Positions 14,648 to 24,555 of a stretch of 38,281 nucleotides of DNA are shown here, in pieces; positions within the stretch are counted from its first letter, which is position 1; each line of letters opens with the position of its first letter. Below the pieces are notes generated by a model, which saw nothing but the letters and a program-made list of their open reading frames with translations, was not told where the DNA came from and made no database searches. The stretch lies in contig CANCAY010000018.1 of NCBI GenBank assembly GCA_947374225.1, positions 1 to 38,281 of the forward strand. Direction: 5' to 3'. Source of the stretch: Chitinophagaceae bacterium. Its GTDB lineage: Bacteria > Bacteroidota > Bacteroidia > Chitinophagales > Chitinophagaceae. Both the position numbers and the translations under genes were made by a program.

Positions 14648-17423
14648 AAGAAAAACCTGCAGCTGCCTAAATGTTATTTTATTGGCATTTAGCTGTTTGA
14701 TATTTTCACAAACTAATGCGCAAAATAACACGACAAAATTAGTTTCTCTCAATTTAAAGCAAGCAAATTTTAAAACTTTAATTTCGGAAATAGAAACTCA
14801 GTCTGGTATTCATTTTTATTATAACCCGGAAGAGTTCAAAGACTTATCAATTAGTATTTTAATAAAGCAACAAACAGTCAACTATGTATTAGACCTGTTT
14901 TTTCTAAGTACCGACTTTTATTACGCCATGGGTGCTCATAATGATATTTTTTTAACAAAGGGCAAAGCGTTAAGGTTAAGTCTAAATGATAGCTTAACTA
15001 ATCAAAAAAACAAAACAGTTAATTCAAGTAACCTGATCCAAGACGAACCAATTGTAAATAATACTTTTAATGAGAATACTATTGACAAAAAAGTATATGA
15101 GGTAGGAGAAAAAAATAATAATAGTTCCACTACAGCAACCATTGTTGGAAATATTAAAGACCTAAAAACTGGCGAACCAATTGTTGGCGCTTCTATTTAC
15201 ATTGAAAAACCGAAAATTGGAACTGTTACAGACCAGTACGGATATTATACCATTAATTTGCCCAAAGGAAAGCAGTTGCTTAATATTCAAAGTATTGGCA
15301 TGCGTGATATTAAAAGGCAGTTACTCATACATGGGGATGGCAAAATGAATATTGATATGACTATTGCGGTTATGTCATTAAAAAAAGTGGTTATTTCAAC
15401 TCAAAAAATTAGCAATATAAGAGGCATGCAAATGGGTGTGCAAAAAATTGACATTAAGTCTATAAAGCAAGTTCCTGTAGTTTTTGGAGAGTCTGATATA
15501 TTAAGAGTGGTCACTACCCTGCCTGGCGTAAAAACAGTTGGAGAAGCGAGCACCGGTTTGAATGTAAGAGGTGGTGCTGCAGATCAAAACTTAATACTAT
15601 TTAACGATGGAACCATTTATAATCCCACTCACTTCTTTGGCATGTTTTCGGCCTTTAATCCTGAAGTCATAAAAAATGTTGAATTATACAAAGGCGCTAT
15701 TCCTGCAGAATTTGGAGGAAGACTAGCTTCAGTATTAGACATAAACAGTAGAGAAGGTAATAAAAAGAACTTCACAGGATCTGCCGGAATTGGATTGCTA
15801 ACAAGCAGAGTAAACATTGAGGGACCAATCGAAAAGAATAAATCCTCCTTTATCCTTGGAGGTAGAAGTACTTATTCAAACTGGTTATTCAATGTTTTAC
15901 CAGATCAATATCAACATAGCAGTGCTTCTTTTTACGATCTTAACCTAAGTGTTAATAATGAAATTAATAAAAAGAATACTTTATATATAAATGGCTATTT
16001 AAGTGCTGATAGGTTCAATTTAAACTCAGACACAGTATATGGGTATGCGAATAAAAATTTCTCCATTAAACTAAAGCATTTCTATACCAATAAATTTTAT
16101 GGGATATTCACAGTTGGACTAGATAGATATGAATATAATATTTCAAGTAGTAAAATACCTATAAATACTTATCAATTAAAGTTCAACATCAATCAAAAAT
16201 TTGCAAAAGCGCAGTTTAATTATGTACTAAACAATAAGCATAGTTTTGATTTTGGGGTGAACACGATATTATACGATTTAGAACCAGGAACCTATTCCCC
16301 ACTTTCTGCAGCTTCTCTAGTTGTAAAAAAAGTGGTGGATGCAGAAAAAGCAATTGAGTCGGCATTATTTTTAAGTGATCATTATACTATTACAAGCGCA
16401 CTAAAACTAGATGCAGGATTAAGGTTCTCTATGTTTAACTATTTAGGACCTCAGCAAATAAGTAACTATGCGCCTGACTTACCTAAAACCGAGTTTAATA
16501 GTACGGGTGTAACTAACTACGGCAATAGTGAACTCATAAAAACTTATGGCGGCCCTGAATACCGACTCGCGTTGAGATATGTAGTGGACGAAACCCTATC
16601 ACTAAAAGCTGGCTTTAACACGCAAAGGCAGTATATCCATTCTTTGTCTAATACTACCGCTATGGCGCCTACAGATATTTGGAAACTGAGTGATCCAAAT
16701 ATTAAACCACAAATTGGAAGTCAACTTTCTATTGGTGCCTATAAAAATTTAAAGTCAAATACAATTGAAACCTCCATTGAATTGTACTATAAAAATATTG
16801 CCAACTACTTAGATTATAAAAGTGGTGCAGTTTTAGTTATGAATCAACATATTGAAACCGATGTAATAGGAACAAAGGGCAAGGCTTATGGAGTTGAATT
16901 CTTATTAAAGAAAACAACTGGAAAATTAAATGGCTGGATTAGCTATACTTGGTCAAGGATTCTTTTACAAATGAACGACCCTAATGTGGGAGCACTAATA
17001 AATAAAGGAGCCGCTTACCCCGCTAATTACGACAAACCTCATGATGTTACCATAATTGGAAACTATAAATTTAGTCACCGATTTAGTATTTCTTTAAATG
17101 GAACTTATAGCACTGGAAGACCAATCACATTGCCGATAGGTGTATTTAATTATGCTGGGTCGTCAAGAACCCTATATGCAGACAGAAATGCCTACCGAAT
17201 TCCAGATTATTTCAGAACCGACTTTTCCATGAATATAGAAGGCAATCATAAAGTGAATCAGCTGACACATAATTCTTGGACTATTGGAATTTATAATCTT
17301 ACAGGCAGGAAGAACCCTTATTCTGTATATTATGTAGCAGAAGAAGGGAACATTAACGGATATAAACTTTCCATATTTGGGAATGCTATTCCTTATATCA
17401 ATTTTAATATCAGATTTAAATAA
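14634..17423 (+). CDS. TonB-dependent receptor with STN and carboxypeptidase-like domains
   Basis: A 929-residue outer-membrane receptor. Layout: signal peptide 1-30; STN domain about 35-110 (LNLKQANFKTLISEIETQSGIHFYYN), used in many Bacteroidota receptors to signal to an anti-sigma factor; a low-complexity linker 115-165; a CarboxypepD_reg-like Ig domain 168-245 (GNIKDLKTGEPIVGASIYIE); plug 275-380 (TTLPGVKTVGEASTGLNVRGGAADQNLILFNDG is split here as LPGVKTVGEAS and LNVRGGAADQNLI); then a 22-strand-type barrel ending in NFNIRFK with a C-terminal aromatic-type residue near the end. No FecR or sigma factor gene is adjacent. It overlaps the preceding gene and is followed 4 nt later by DUF4249. 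The ligand is unknown. Confidence 0.92.
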   Translation: MINYKRKTCSCLNVILLAFSCLIFSQTNAQNNTTKLVSLNLKQANFKTLISEIETQSGIHFYYNPEEFKDLSISILIKQQTVNYVLDLFFLSTDFYYAMGAHNDIFLTKGKALRLSLNDSLTNQKNKTVNSSNLIQDEPIVNNTFNENTIDKKVYEVGEKNNNSSTTATIVGNIKDLKTGEPIVGASIYIEKPKIGTVTDQYGYYTINLPKGKQLLNIQSIGMRDIKRQLLIHGDGKMNIDMTIAVMSLKKVVISTQKISNIRGMQMGVQKIDIKSIKQVPVVFGESDILRVVTTLPGVKTVGEASTGLNVRGGAADQNLILFNDGTIYNPTHFFGMFSAFNPEVIKNVELYKGAIPAEFGGRLASVLDINSREGNKKNFTGSAGIGLLTSRVNIEGPIEKNKSSFILGGRSTYSNWLFNVLPDQYQHSSASFYDLNLSVNNEINKKNTLYINGYLSADRFNLNSDTVYGYANKNFSIKLKHFYTNKFYGIFTVGLDRYEYNISSSKIPINTYQLKFNINQKFAKAQFNYVLNNKHSFDFGVNTILYDLEPGTYSPLSAASLVVKKVVDAEKAIESALFLSDHYTITSALKLDAGLRFSMFNYLGPQQISNYAPDLPKTEFNSTGVTNYGNSELIKTYGGPEYRLALRYVVDETLSLKAGFNTQRQYIHSLSNTTAMAPTDIWKLSDPNIKPQIGSQLSIGAYKNLKSNTIETSIELYYKNIANYLDYKSGAVLVMNQHIETDVIGTKGKAYGVEFLLKKTTGKLNGWISYTWSRILLQMNDPNVGALINKGAAYPANYDKPHDVTIIGNYKFSHRFSISLNGTYSTGRPITLPIGVFNYAGSSRTLYADRNAYRIPDYFRTDFSMNIEGNHKVNQLTHNSWTIGIYNLTGRKNPYSVYYVAEEGNINGYKLSIFGNAIPYINFNIRFK

Positions 17424-17427
17424 AGTC

Positions 17428-18585
17428 ATGAAAAATATACAATACATCATTTTAATAAGTCTGCTTTTAGGATGTAAGGAGAAATATATTTCACCATACA
17501 CTTCACCTGCCACTGGCTATTTAGTAGTAGAAGGGAATATTAATAATGGGCAGGATTCAACCATAATAACACTAAGTAGAAGTGGAACCTTAAATGACAA
17601 TACTATACATTTAGAGCAGGGGGCTATCGTAAAAGTAGAAAGTGAGGATAAAACTTTCTTTGCTTTAAACGAGAGCACAATTGGTCATTATACAAAGGAG
17701 TCCTTGTCATTAAATACAAGTAAGAAGTATAGAATTAATATTGTTACAAAAGACGGAAAACAATATGTATCCGATTTTGTAGAAGTGCATTCCAACCCTG
17801 CCATTGACGCCGTAAATTGGAAAATGGAAAATCAAGGCGTTCAGTTTTATATTAACACACATGACCCAACTGGCAAGTCGAAATATTTCCAATGGGATTT
17901 TAGTGAAACTTTTGAATTTCATTCCCCCTATAAATCATACTTGAAAATAAATGAGACCTTACTAAACGGCAAACGAAATTTTAGCCTAGCTTTTCGAGAT
18001 TCAGTTCATTTTTCATATGACACAAGTATGTATAGATGCTGGAAGACGGAGCCCTCAAGTAATATAATACTTGGGAATAGTGCCAGCTTAAGTCAGGATG
18101 TGATTGAATTGCCATTAACCTATATTTATCCTACTTCATGGAAATTAAGTGTCTATTATAGCATTAAGGTTAAGCAGTATAGTTTAAGTAAAGAAGCTTA
18201 CGAATTTTTAGAACGTATGAAGAAAAATACAGAAGGCACTGGCTCCGTATTTGACGCTCAGCCATCTGAACTAAATGGCAATATTCATAATGTTAATGAT
18301 GCAAAAGAAACAGTCATTGGATATATAAACATTTGCAATGTACAAAGCAAACGAATTTTTCTAAAAAATGATGAGCTGAAAGACTGGATTACTTCAATGC
18401 CTTGCAATTTAAAAGAAATTCAAAACAATAGCGATAGCATTTACTATAATGGTAGCGGACTTACACCTACTGATGTTGCAAAAAGTGTAATATCAATTGT
18501 ATCATATTATGCAGCACCACCCACTTGCGTAGATTGCAGGTTCAGAGGAACTAGTGCCAAACCTTCTTTTTGGCCAGAAAAATAA
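17428..18585 (+). CDS. DUF4249 domain lipoprotein
   Basis: A 385-residue lipoprotein. The frame extends back to 17377 inside the receptor gene; the ATG at 17428 gives a clear signal with the lipidated Cys16 (ISLLLGC). The family pattern of DUF4249 is visible: an N-terminal LVVEGNINNGQDSTIITLSR segment followed by strands (IVKVESEDKTFFAL), a central FQWDFSETFEF motif, YSIKVKQYSLSKEAYEFLER, and a C-terminal Cys-rich end with PPTCVDCRFRG. DUF4249 lipoproteins regularly follow STN/carboxypeptidase-type TonB receptors and are thought to be their surface partners; that partnership is inferred for this pair. The MG2 gene starts 6 nt later. Confidence 0.9.
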   Translation: MKNIQYIILISLLLGCKEKYISPYTSPATGYLVVEGNINNGQDSTIITLSRSGTLNDNTIHLEQGAIVKVESEDKTFFALNESTIGHYTKESLSLNTSKKYRINIVTKDGKQYVSDFVEVHSNPAIDAVNWKMENQGVQFYINTHDPTGKSKYFQWDFSETFEFHSPYKSYLKINETLLNGKRNFSLAFRDSVHFSYDTSMYRCWKTEPSSNIILGNSASLSQDVIELPLTYIYPTSWKLSVYYSIKVKQYSLSKEAYEFLERMKKNTEGTGSVFDAQPSELNGNIHNVNDAKETVIGYINICNVQSKRIFLKNDELKDWITSMPCNLKEIQNNSDSIYYNGSGLTPTDVAKSVISIVSYYAAPPTCVDCRFRGTSAKPSFWPEK

Positions 18586-18591
18586 AACATT

Positions 18592-20301
18592 ATGAAATAT
18601 TTAATAAAGAGTCTAGGATTGATTATTGTAATTTGTTTTTACAATAACGCAATTGGTCAATTACGCAATGAAAATTATAGTAAGGAAAGAATGTTTTTGC
18701 ATACAGACAAAAACACTTATCTGGCAGGGGAAATTGGTTGGTTTAAACTATATAATACAGATGCTGCTACTAAATTGCCTTCGGACATTAGTAAAATTGC
18801 TTACATAGAACTACTTGATAATAATAATGCTGCAGTAATACAAGAAAAAATAGCATTAAGTACCGGTAAAGGTAATGGCTCCTTGATTTTTCCAAAGAGC
18901 TTGCCTTCGGGAATTTATATTTTAAGAGCTTATAGTAACTGGATGAAAAATGAAGGCTCAGATGTGTTTTTTGAAAAATCTATTTCAATATATAATACCA
19001 AAATGGGCAATGAGCCTAAAAGTAAATGGCAATTAAAAAGTCAAGGAAATAATGATACCGAAATTGATGCTTTGCAAATAGGGGTTAAGCTAAATAAAAC
19101 CTACACTACCAGAGATAAGATTGAAATTGCAATGAATGTCCAGGACCAATCTGGTAATCCCACTGATGCAAACCTGTCAATGTCAATATATAAAATAGAC
19201 GATTTACAGGTAGTGGATTCAATGAACATTACCAACTCCTTGAGTCATACTTCAAATTTGACAGTTGAATCAATAAAATTTTTACCAGAATATGCTGGAC
19301 ATATAATTACAGGTACTATTCTAAATACTAAAACGCAGCAGCCTTTAAGTGAAGCTTTGGTATACTGTTCCGTACCTGGCATTAATACACAGTTTAAAAC
19401 AAGTTTAAGTGACCGAAATGGCAATTTTAAATTCGAAATGCCGAATCTATATAATGAAGGGCAAATAATAGTTCAACCGGGAAATGGGTTTAGTCAAATT
19501 AATAAAATTATAATTAACAACCCTTTCGTTCCAAGGACTACAAAGAACAACTTACTAATTGGAGACAGCATAGGTAAGGCATTGTTATTAGACCGTCATA
19601 TTGATGTTGAAGTGCAAGACTACTATACAAAAGCTAAGCAGCATAGTATTAGAGCATTCAGTTTTGATACCAGTTCCTTTTATTATAAAGCAGATAGAAC
19701 TTACCTCCTAGATAATTTTGTTAGATTCTCTACATTGGAAGAAGTAATTCGAGAATACGTGACACCAATTTCATTGACAAAAAAGAAAGGATTGTTTGTG
19801 ATGAATGTTTATGATGAAGAACAAAAGCAATTTTTTGAAACCAACCCCTTGGTTATGCTGAATGGCGTTCCTATTTTAAATGTAAATAAACTGATGGATT
19901 ACGACCCATTGAAAATTAAAAAATTAGACGTTATAATGAGAACCTATTATTATGGAAATACGAGTTTTAATGGTGTCATTAATTTTATTACTTATGACGG
20001 AAAAATTGAAGACGAAACCTTGATCCCAGATGGATCCATTTTCGATTATGATGGAATACAAAAAGAAAGAGATTTCTACGCTCCTATTTATGAATCATCA
20101 GCGCAAAAAGAAACCAGTATGCCTGACTTTAGAACAACGCTTCAATGGGTCCCAAATATTGACATACCTGCAAGTGGCATTAAAACGCTCACTATATTTA
20201 GTTCCGACCTTCCTGGAAAATATATAATCAGTTTACAAGGCATCAACAAGGAAGGAAAGACTGGAAGTCGTTTAGTCCCATTTGAAGTGACCCTGAAATA
20301 A
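18592..20301 (+). CDS. secreted MG2-type (alpha-2-macroglobulin-like) protein
   Basis: A 569-residue exported protein: signal peptide to residue 23, then the MG2-like segment ERMFLHTDKNTYLAGEIGWFKLYN and GIYILRAYSNWMKN found in Bacteroidota macroglobulin-like envelope proteins. A second Ig-like region follows around 225-300 (GTILNTKTQQPLSEALVYC), a carboxypeptidase-regulatory type. The C-terminal part includes PLVMLNGVPILNVNKLMDYDPLKIKKLDVI, reminiscent of the TonB plug, but with no barrel. It is the last gene of the receptor/DUF4249 transcript and ends 8 nt from the convergent, longer paralogue at 20310-22826. Role: probably periplasmic or surface partner of the receptor; unproven. Confidence 0.82.
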   Translation: MKYLIKSLGLIIVICFYNNAIGQLRNENYSKERMFLHTDKNTYLAGEIGWFKLYNTDAATKLPSDISKIAYIELLDNNNAAVIQEKIALSTGKGNGSLIFPKSLPSGIYILRAYSNWMKNEGSDVFFEKSISIYNTKMGNEPKSKWQLKSQGNNDTEIDALQIGVKLNKTYTTRDKIEIAMNVQDQSGNPTDANLSMSIYKIDDLQVVDSMNITNSLSHTSNLTVESIKFLPEYAGHIITGTILNTKTQQPLSEALVYCSVPGINTQFKTSLSDRNGNFKFEMPNLYNEGQIIVQPGNGFSQINKIIINNPFVPRTTKNNLLIGDSIGKALLLDRHIDVEVQDYYTKAKQHSIRAFSFDTSSFYYKADRTYLLDNFVRFSTLEEVIREYVTPISLTKKKGLFVMNVYDEEQKQFFETNPLVMLNGVPILNVNKLMDYDPLKIKKLDVIMRTYYYGNTSFNGVINFITYDGKIEDETLIPDGSIFDYDGIQKERDFYAPIYESSAQKETSMPDFRTTLQWVPNIDIPASGIKTLTIFSSDLPGKYIISLQGINKEGKTGSRLVPFEVTLK

Positions 20302-20309
20302 GTTCATCT

Positions 20310-22826
20310 TTATTGCTGTACTTTGATTTTCTGCTTCTTATAAATTATGTCTCCGCTTGATGTAAGTCCCAAAACTGCTATTGTATAGGTTGTAATGGAA
20401 TCGCCAGTATAAAATGAGATATCGGCCTTACCTGTGGGACTTGTATATAGATGTCCATTCCAATAAATAGTAGCTCTTATATCTTTAAAATTACCGTTCT
20501 TAATTAATAGGTTTTCATATTCCGGCACAGTGAACAAAGGAGCAATATGATAAGATTTTGGATAATATACTAGTGTGCCATAACTCTCCATTTTACTTCT
20601 AAAATTAGAAAAACGGTGCGTATTAATAATGATAACTCCATTGGTTGATCGGCTTCCATAATAGGCAGCTTCTGGACCTTTAAGCACTTCTACAAAATCA
20701 ATCATGTCCACAGGTATTCTAGAAATTTCAGCCAATAATGGGCTACTATTAAAAGCCGGACCTGAATCTGCTGTAGTAGCGTCCTCAATTACAGGGCCAT
20801 CCCCGCCAGCTACCATAACACCGTCAATAATTAAAAGCGGCTCGTCTTTAGCACTCACAGTGAAAGAAGCTACTCCACCTAGGGTTAAAAAGCCCGCCCT
20901 TAAGTGCAAGCCTGGGATAGTTAACAATGCATTACTAGCATCTGTGCTGCCTAATTTTTGCATAGCTTCTCCTGTAAGAATTTGTGAGAAATTACTTACT
21001 CTTTTACTAGTGTTATAACTATTTGCTTTTATAGAGGTTTTTACAGTCACCGATTGCAACCATTCTTTTCCAGTACCAAAAACAACATTCTCTAAATTGG
21101 AATATTGTTTTAGCGTCGCTACTTTTTCTAAACTGTGTTTTTGTTTTAATGAAATTGGAGTAGAAACTATTGGAAATGGATTACTAACTTCCATCACAAT
21201 TTTTTCATCCAATTTAGTCCCTTTTAAAGTTGATACTTGTAATGTAAAAGGGATACTATCAACAATAGTTGGAAGCCTAAATTTAAACTCACCTAAATTA
21301 TTGGTAGTGTCCGCATCAAATAAATTAATTTTACCCTTGGCATAAATTGTAACTAGTCTATTGGGCATTAATATCCCCTTTTTATTAAAAATTTTACCCC
21401 TGATATCTGTAATAGTCGTGTCGGTTGGCAATACTAATTTATGATACTCTTTTTCATCCATTTCATTAGACTTGGCAAATACTTGCCCAATAAATTTAAA
21501 AGGCTGAGTCAATAACTGCAATTGTCTCACCATATTGTTGCTATCTAAATTATCAATAGTAGTATTAGTATAATATCCCTGTTCATCACCCACTAAAGAA
21601 TCGTCGGTAACCGTTACTGACAAAGCTGCTAAGGTTGGGTGAACTAAAGTGTCCCCGCTCATTATATTAGCAATGACATGATCCCTATTACTATAAAATG
21701 GTTTATTCGTACTTATAAATAATTCTTCTTTTTCTTTATTGATATAAACCGACCTTTCGCTTACTACTTCTTTCTTCTCATTAAATAATATCAATTTTGA
21801 CATGCCTGTTGGAAAACTTGCTTTAGGAATATTTATTTCATACATGTCTTTCCCCTCGCTAGCGAAGCAAAGACTATCTCTACTTATCCCTAATAAATAG
21901 GTAATTCCACCTTTCTTGTAAATAGAATCGCCTTGCGAGATAATTGCTTTAATATAATTAGGGCTTTCGTCTTTAATGGAAATTTGACTTGTATAATGAT
22001 TCACTTCTGGTAGTGGCCAGCTTAATACTTTATTATTATACTTGACATTCGCTAAATACTTATGACTTTTAGAAACGAAAAAGCTACTTTTTGCTAATCC
22101 GTTTTTTGCATCCGTTGTAAACCAAGTCTCAATGGTATTGTCTTTGCTGTCAGAAATATATCCCTCCACTCCAATTGGGTTGCCCGCTGTATCCGTAGCT
22201 TTAATACCTATAACAGTATTGGTTCCTGCAATAATTGAACCTCCTTCTGGAAATAATTTTAACACAGGAGTCGAGTAAGTATTATTGCCGTTTTGAATAC
22301 TTACTGTTTTTGTGTCTAATGCATTTATATCATTGGTGTTTCTACCCGTATTTTCAGAGTTGGCAATTGGATATCTTGGATTGATAACATATAAAGGCAC
22401 TACTAATATGGACCCAGTGTCATTTTTAATCATATTGGCCGTATACAACCTTAACCAATAGTAACCTTCATGCGTTGCTGCAGCAATTTTCAAGCTTGCC
22501 TCTGTTTTTTCAGACGGCAAATTCAATAACACTTGTGAAATAACAACCTCTTTTTCGTTTACAATATCTGCATACAAAGTTTGGCTATGTTTATAAAACT
22601 TATGAGATAAATTATTTATCACCCATGCTTTCATCCAAAGTTCTTCCCCTGCAACAAAAACAGACTTATTCGTTTGCACCAAAATCTTCTCACTATAATC
22701 CTTTCTTAAATTCTTAATAAACCTTCCCGCCAAACTATCAATATGTTCAATATTAGCTTGCGCAATTGTTACATTAATTAGTGTTAGAGATAATATAAAT
22801 AGAAGCGCGGATTTCCTTAATTGCAT
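20310..22826 (-). CDS. MG2-type protein with C-terminal TonB plug domain and no barrel
   Basis: An 838-residue exported protein. Signal peptide 1-23; MG2-like region from residue 45 (ILVQTNKSVFVAGEELWMKAW, split as ILVQTNKSVFVAGEE and LWMKAW) including GYYWLRLYTANM; several Ig-like strands; a carboxypeptidase-like segment around 470-540 (DIRGKIFNKKGILMPNRLV); and a plug-like region about 615-735 with NALLTIPGLHL, EPLLIIDGVMV, VEVLKGPEAAYYGSRSTNG and GVIIINT. The roughly 100 residues after the plug cannot hold a barrel. Such plug-bearing MG2 proteins are known in Bacteroidota. It is a paralogue of the convergent upstream-cluster gene and stands alone on the minus strand. Function unknown; a surface assembly or protease-inhibitor role is conjecture. 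Confidence 0.85.
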   Translation of the reverse strand: MQLRKSALLFILSLTLINVTIAQANIEHIDSLAGRFIKNLRKDYSEKILVQTNKSVFVAGEELWMKAWVINNLSHKFYKHSQTLYADIVNEKEVVISQVLLNLPSEKTEASLKIAAATHEGYYWLRLYTANMIKNDTGSILVVPLYVINPRYPIANSENTGRNTNDINALDTKTVSIQNGNNTYSTPVLKLFPEGGSIIAGTNTVIGIKATDTAGNPIGVEGYISDSKDNTIETWFTTDAKNGLAKSSFFVSKSHKYLANVKYNNKVLSWPLPEVNHYTSQISIKDESPNYIKAIISQGDSIYKKGGITYLLGISRDSLCFASEGKDMYEINIPKASFPTGMSKLILFNEKKEVVSERSVYINKEKEELFISTNKPFYSNRDHVIANIMSGDTLVHPTLAALSVTVTDDSLVGDEQGYYTNTTIDNLDSNNMVRQLQLLTQPFKFIGQVFAKSNEMDEKEYHKLVLPTDTTITDIRGKIFNKKGILMPNRLVTIYAKGKINLFDADTTNNLGEFKFRLPTIVDSIPFTLQVSTLKGTKLDEKIVMEVSNPFPIVSTPISLKQKHSLEKVATLKQYSNLENVVFGTGKEWLQSVTVKTSIKANSYNTSKRVSNFSQILTGEAMQKLGSTDASNALLTIPGLHLRAGFLTLGGVASFTVSAKDEPLLIIDGVMVAGGDGPVIEDATTADSGPAFNSSPLLAEISRIPVDMIDFVEVLKGPEAAYYGSRSTNGVIIINTHRFSNFRSKMESYGTLVYYPKSYHIAPLFTVPEYENLLIKNGNFKDIRATIYWNGHLYTSPTGKADISFYTGDSITTYTIAVLGLTSSGDIIYKKQKIKVQQ

Positions 22827-22934
22827 AAAAGAGGTGTTATTGACTTAAAGTTATAAGGTTGTGGTTAAAATTGTACAAATAATGGATGAATGGATAGACA
22901 AGAATTCGTAAGTTTAGGTATAAAACCACTGCAT

Positions 22935-24524
22935 ATGTATACTAAAATTCGTCTTGGATGCTTAGCTGCTATTTGCCTAATTACTTTAACAGTAAGTGCT
23001 CAAATCAAACCAGCACCAGATAGAAATGAAGGAGAAGGCCCTTATACTCAGCTTATTATTAGAGGAGTTACCTTAATTAATGGTACTGGAGCCCCTGCAA
23101 TTGGACCTGTAGATATTGTTATTGAAAATAATAGAATTACTAAGATAGTAGTGGTGGGAGCCGAAGGGACAAAGATTGACCCTAAAAGAAGGCCAGCATT
23201 AGCGTCAAATGGTAAAGAGTTAGATGCAAACGGCTTATTTGCATTACCTGGATTAATTGACATGCACACACATATTGGTGGTGTTGAACAAGGAACCCCT
23301 GCAGAATACGTTTATAAATTATGGATGGCTCATGGAATAACTACTGTACGTGATGTGTCAGCAGGAAATGGTTTGTCATGGGTGTTAAGTGAAAAGAAAA
23401 GAAGTGCAGAAAATAAAATAATTGCACCAAGAATATTCGCCTACACTGGTTTTGGACAGGGTGCTAAAAAACCAATTATTACCAAGCAAGACGCTATAGA
23501 CTGGGTTGACGAGAATGCAAAAAATGGCGCCGATGGTATTAAGTTTTTTGGTGCATCTCCAGAAGTGATGGAAGCTGCTATTAAAGAAAATAAAAGATTG
23601 GGATTAAGAAGTTGCGCACACCATGCACAAACTGATGTTGCTAGATGGAATGTATTAAACTCTGCAAGAGCCGGCATGACTAGTATGGAACATTGGTATG
23701 GTTTACCTGAAGCTTTGTTTGAGAATAAAACTGTACAAGACTTTCCATTAGACTACAACTATACTAATGAGCAAAGTAGATTTGAGAATGCTGGCAAATT
23801 ATGGAAACAAGCTGCTGCTCCTTATTCTGAAAAATGGAATAAAGTAATGAACGAGTTAATTGCCTTAGATTTTACTTTAGACCCTACTTTTAATATTTAT
23901 GAAGCCAATAGAGATTTAATGAGAGCTAGAAGAGCTGAATGGCATGAAGACTATACCTTGCCTTCTTTATGGCGCTTTTATTCACCAAGCAGAAACTCAC
24001 ATGGTTCTTATTGGTTTGACTGGGGAACAGAGCAAGAAGTAGAGTGGAAAAATAATTACAAATTATGGATGTCCTTTATTAATGAATATAAGAACAGAGG
24101 CGGACGTGTAATTGCTGGTTCTGATAATGGATTTATATATCAAACTTATGGATTTGGCTTTATTAGAGAACTTGAATTATTAAGAGAAGCTGGGTTCCAT
24201 CCATTAGAAGTTATTCGTTCTGCAACCTTAAACGCTGCACAAACTTTGGGTATGGAAAAAGACTTGGGTACAGTTGAACAAGGAAAATTAGCTGACATTA
24301 TTTTAGTAGACCAAAATCCATTGAAGAATTTACAAGTTTTATATGGCACAGGTGCGATACATTTAAACGAAAATGGGGATACTAAAAGAGTAGGTGGTGT
24401 AAAATATACTATCAAAGACGGTGTTGTATATGATGCCAAACAACTTTTAAAGGACGTTAAAACAATGGTGGATAAGGCAAAAGCTGATGAACATTTTGTA
24501 TTAAAACAACCAGGGATTGAATAG
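22935..24524 (+). CDS. secreted amidohydrolase
   Basis: A 529-residue exported metal-dependent hydrolase of the amidohydrolase superfamily (imidazolonepropionase/prolidase-like branch). The frame opens at 22890, but the ATG at 22935 gives a signal peptide (MYTKIRLGCLAAICLITLTVSAQ is split as MYTKIRLGCL and AAICLITLTVSAQ). Catalytic signature: PGLIDMHTHIGG with His111 and His113 in the numbering from this start; GADGIKFFG with a candidate carbamylated Lys; SCAHHAQT; and GSDNGFIYQTYGF with the conserved Asp. The C-terminal composite beta-domain is also visible (GTVEQGKLADIILVDQNPL). The substrate is not clear. It lies 31 nt upstream of the arginase gene and may be co-transcribed, which could hint at an amino-acid-derived substrate. 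Confidence 0.9.
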   Translation: MYTKIRLGCLAAICLITLTVSAQIKPAPDRNEGEGPYTQLIIRGVTLINGTGAPAIGPVDIVIENNRITKIVVVGAEGTKIDPKRRPALASNGKELDANGLFALPGLIDMHTHIGGVEQGTPAEYVYKLWMAHGITTVRDVSAGNGLSWVLSEKKRSAENKIIAPRIFAYTGFGQGAKKPIITKQDAIDWVDENAKNGADGIKFFGASPEVMEAAIKENKRLGLRSCAHHAQTDVARWNVLNSARAGMTSMEHWYGLPEALFENKTVQDFPLDYNYTNEQSRFENAGKLWKQAAAPYSEKWNKVMNELIALDFTLDPTFNIYEANRDLMRARRAEWHEDYTLPSLWRFYSPSRNSHGSYWFDWGTEQEVEWKNNYKLWMSFINEYKNRGGRVIAGSDNGFIYQTYGFGFIRELELLREAGFHPLEVIRSATLNAAQTLGMEKDLGTVEQGKLADIILVDQNPLKNLQVLYGTGAIHLNENGDTKRVGGVKYTIKDGVVYDAKQLLKDVKTMVDKAKADEHFVLKQPGIE

Positions 24525-24555
24525 TAGATAAAACAGGCTGAATAAGCCATGATAT

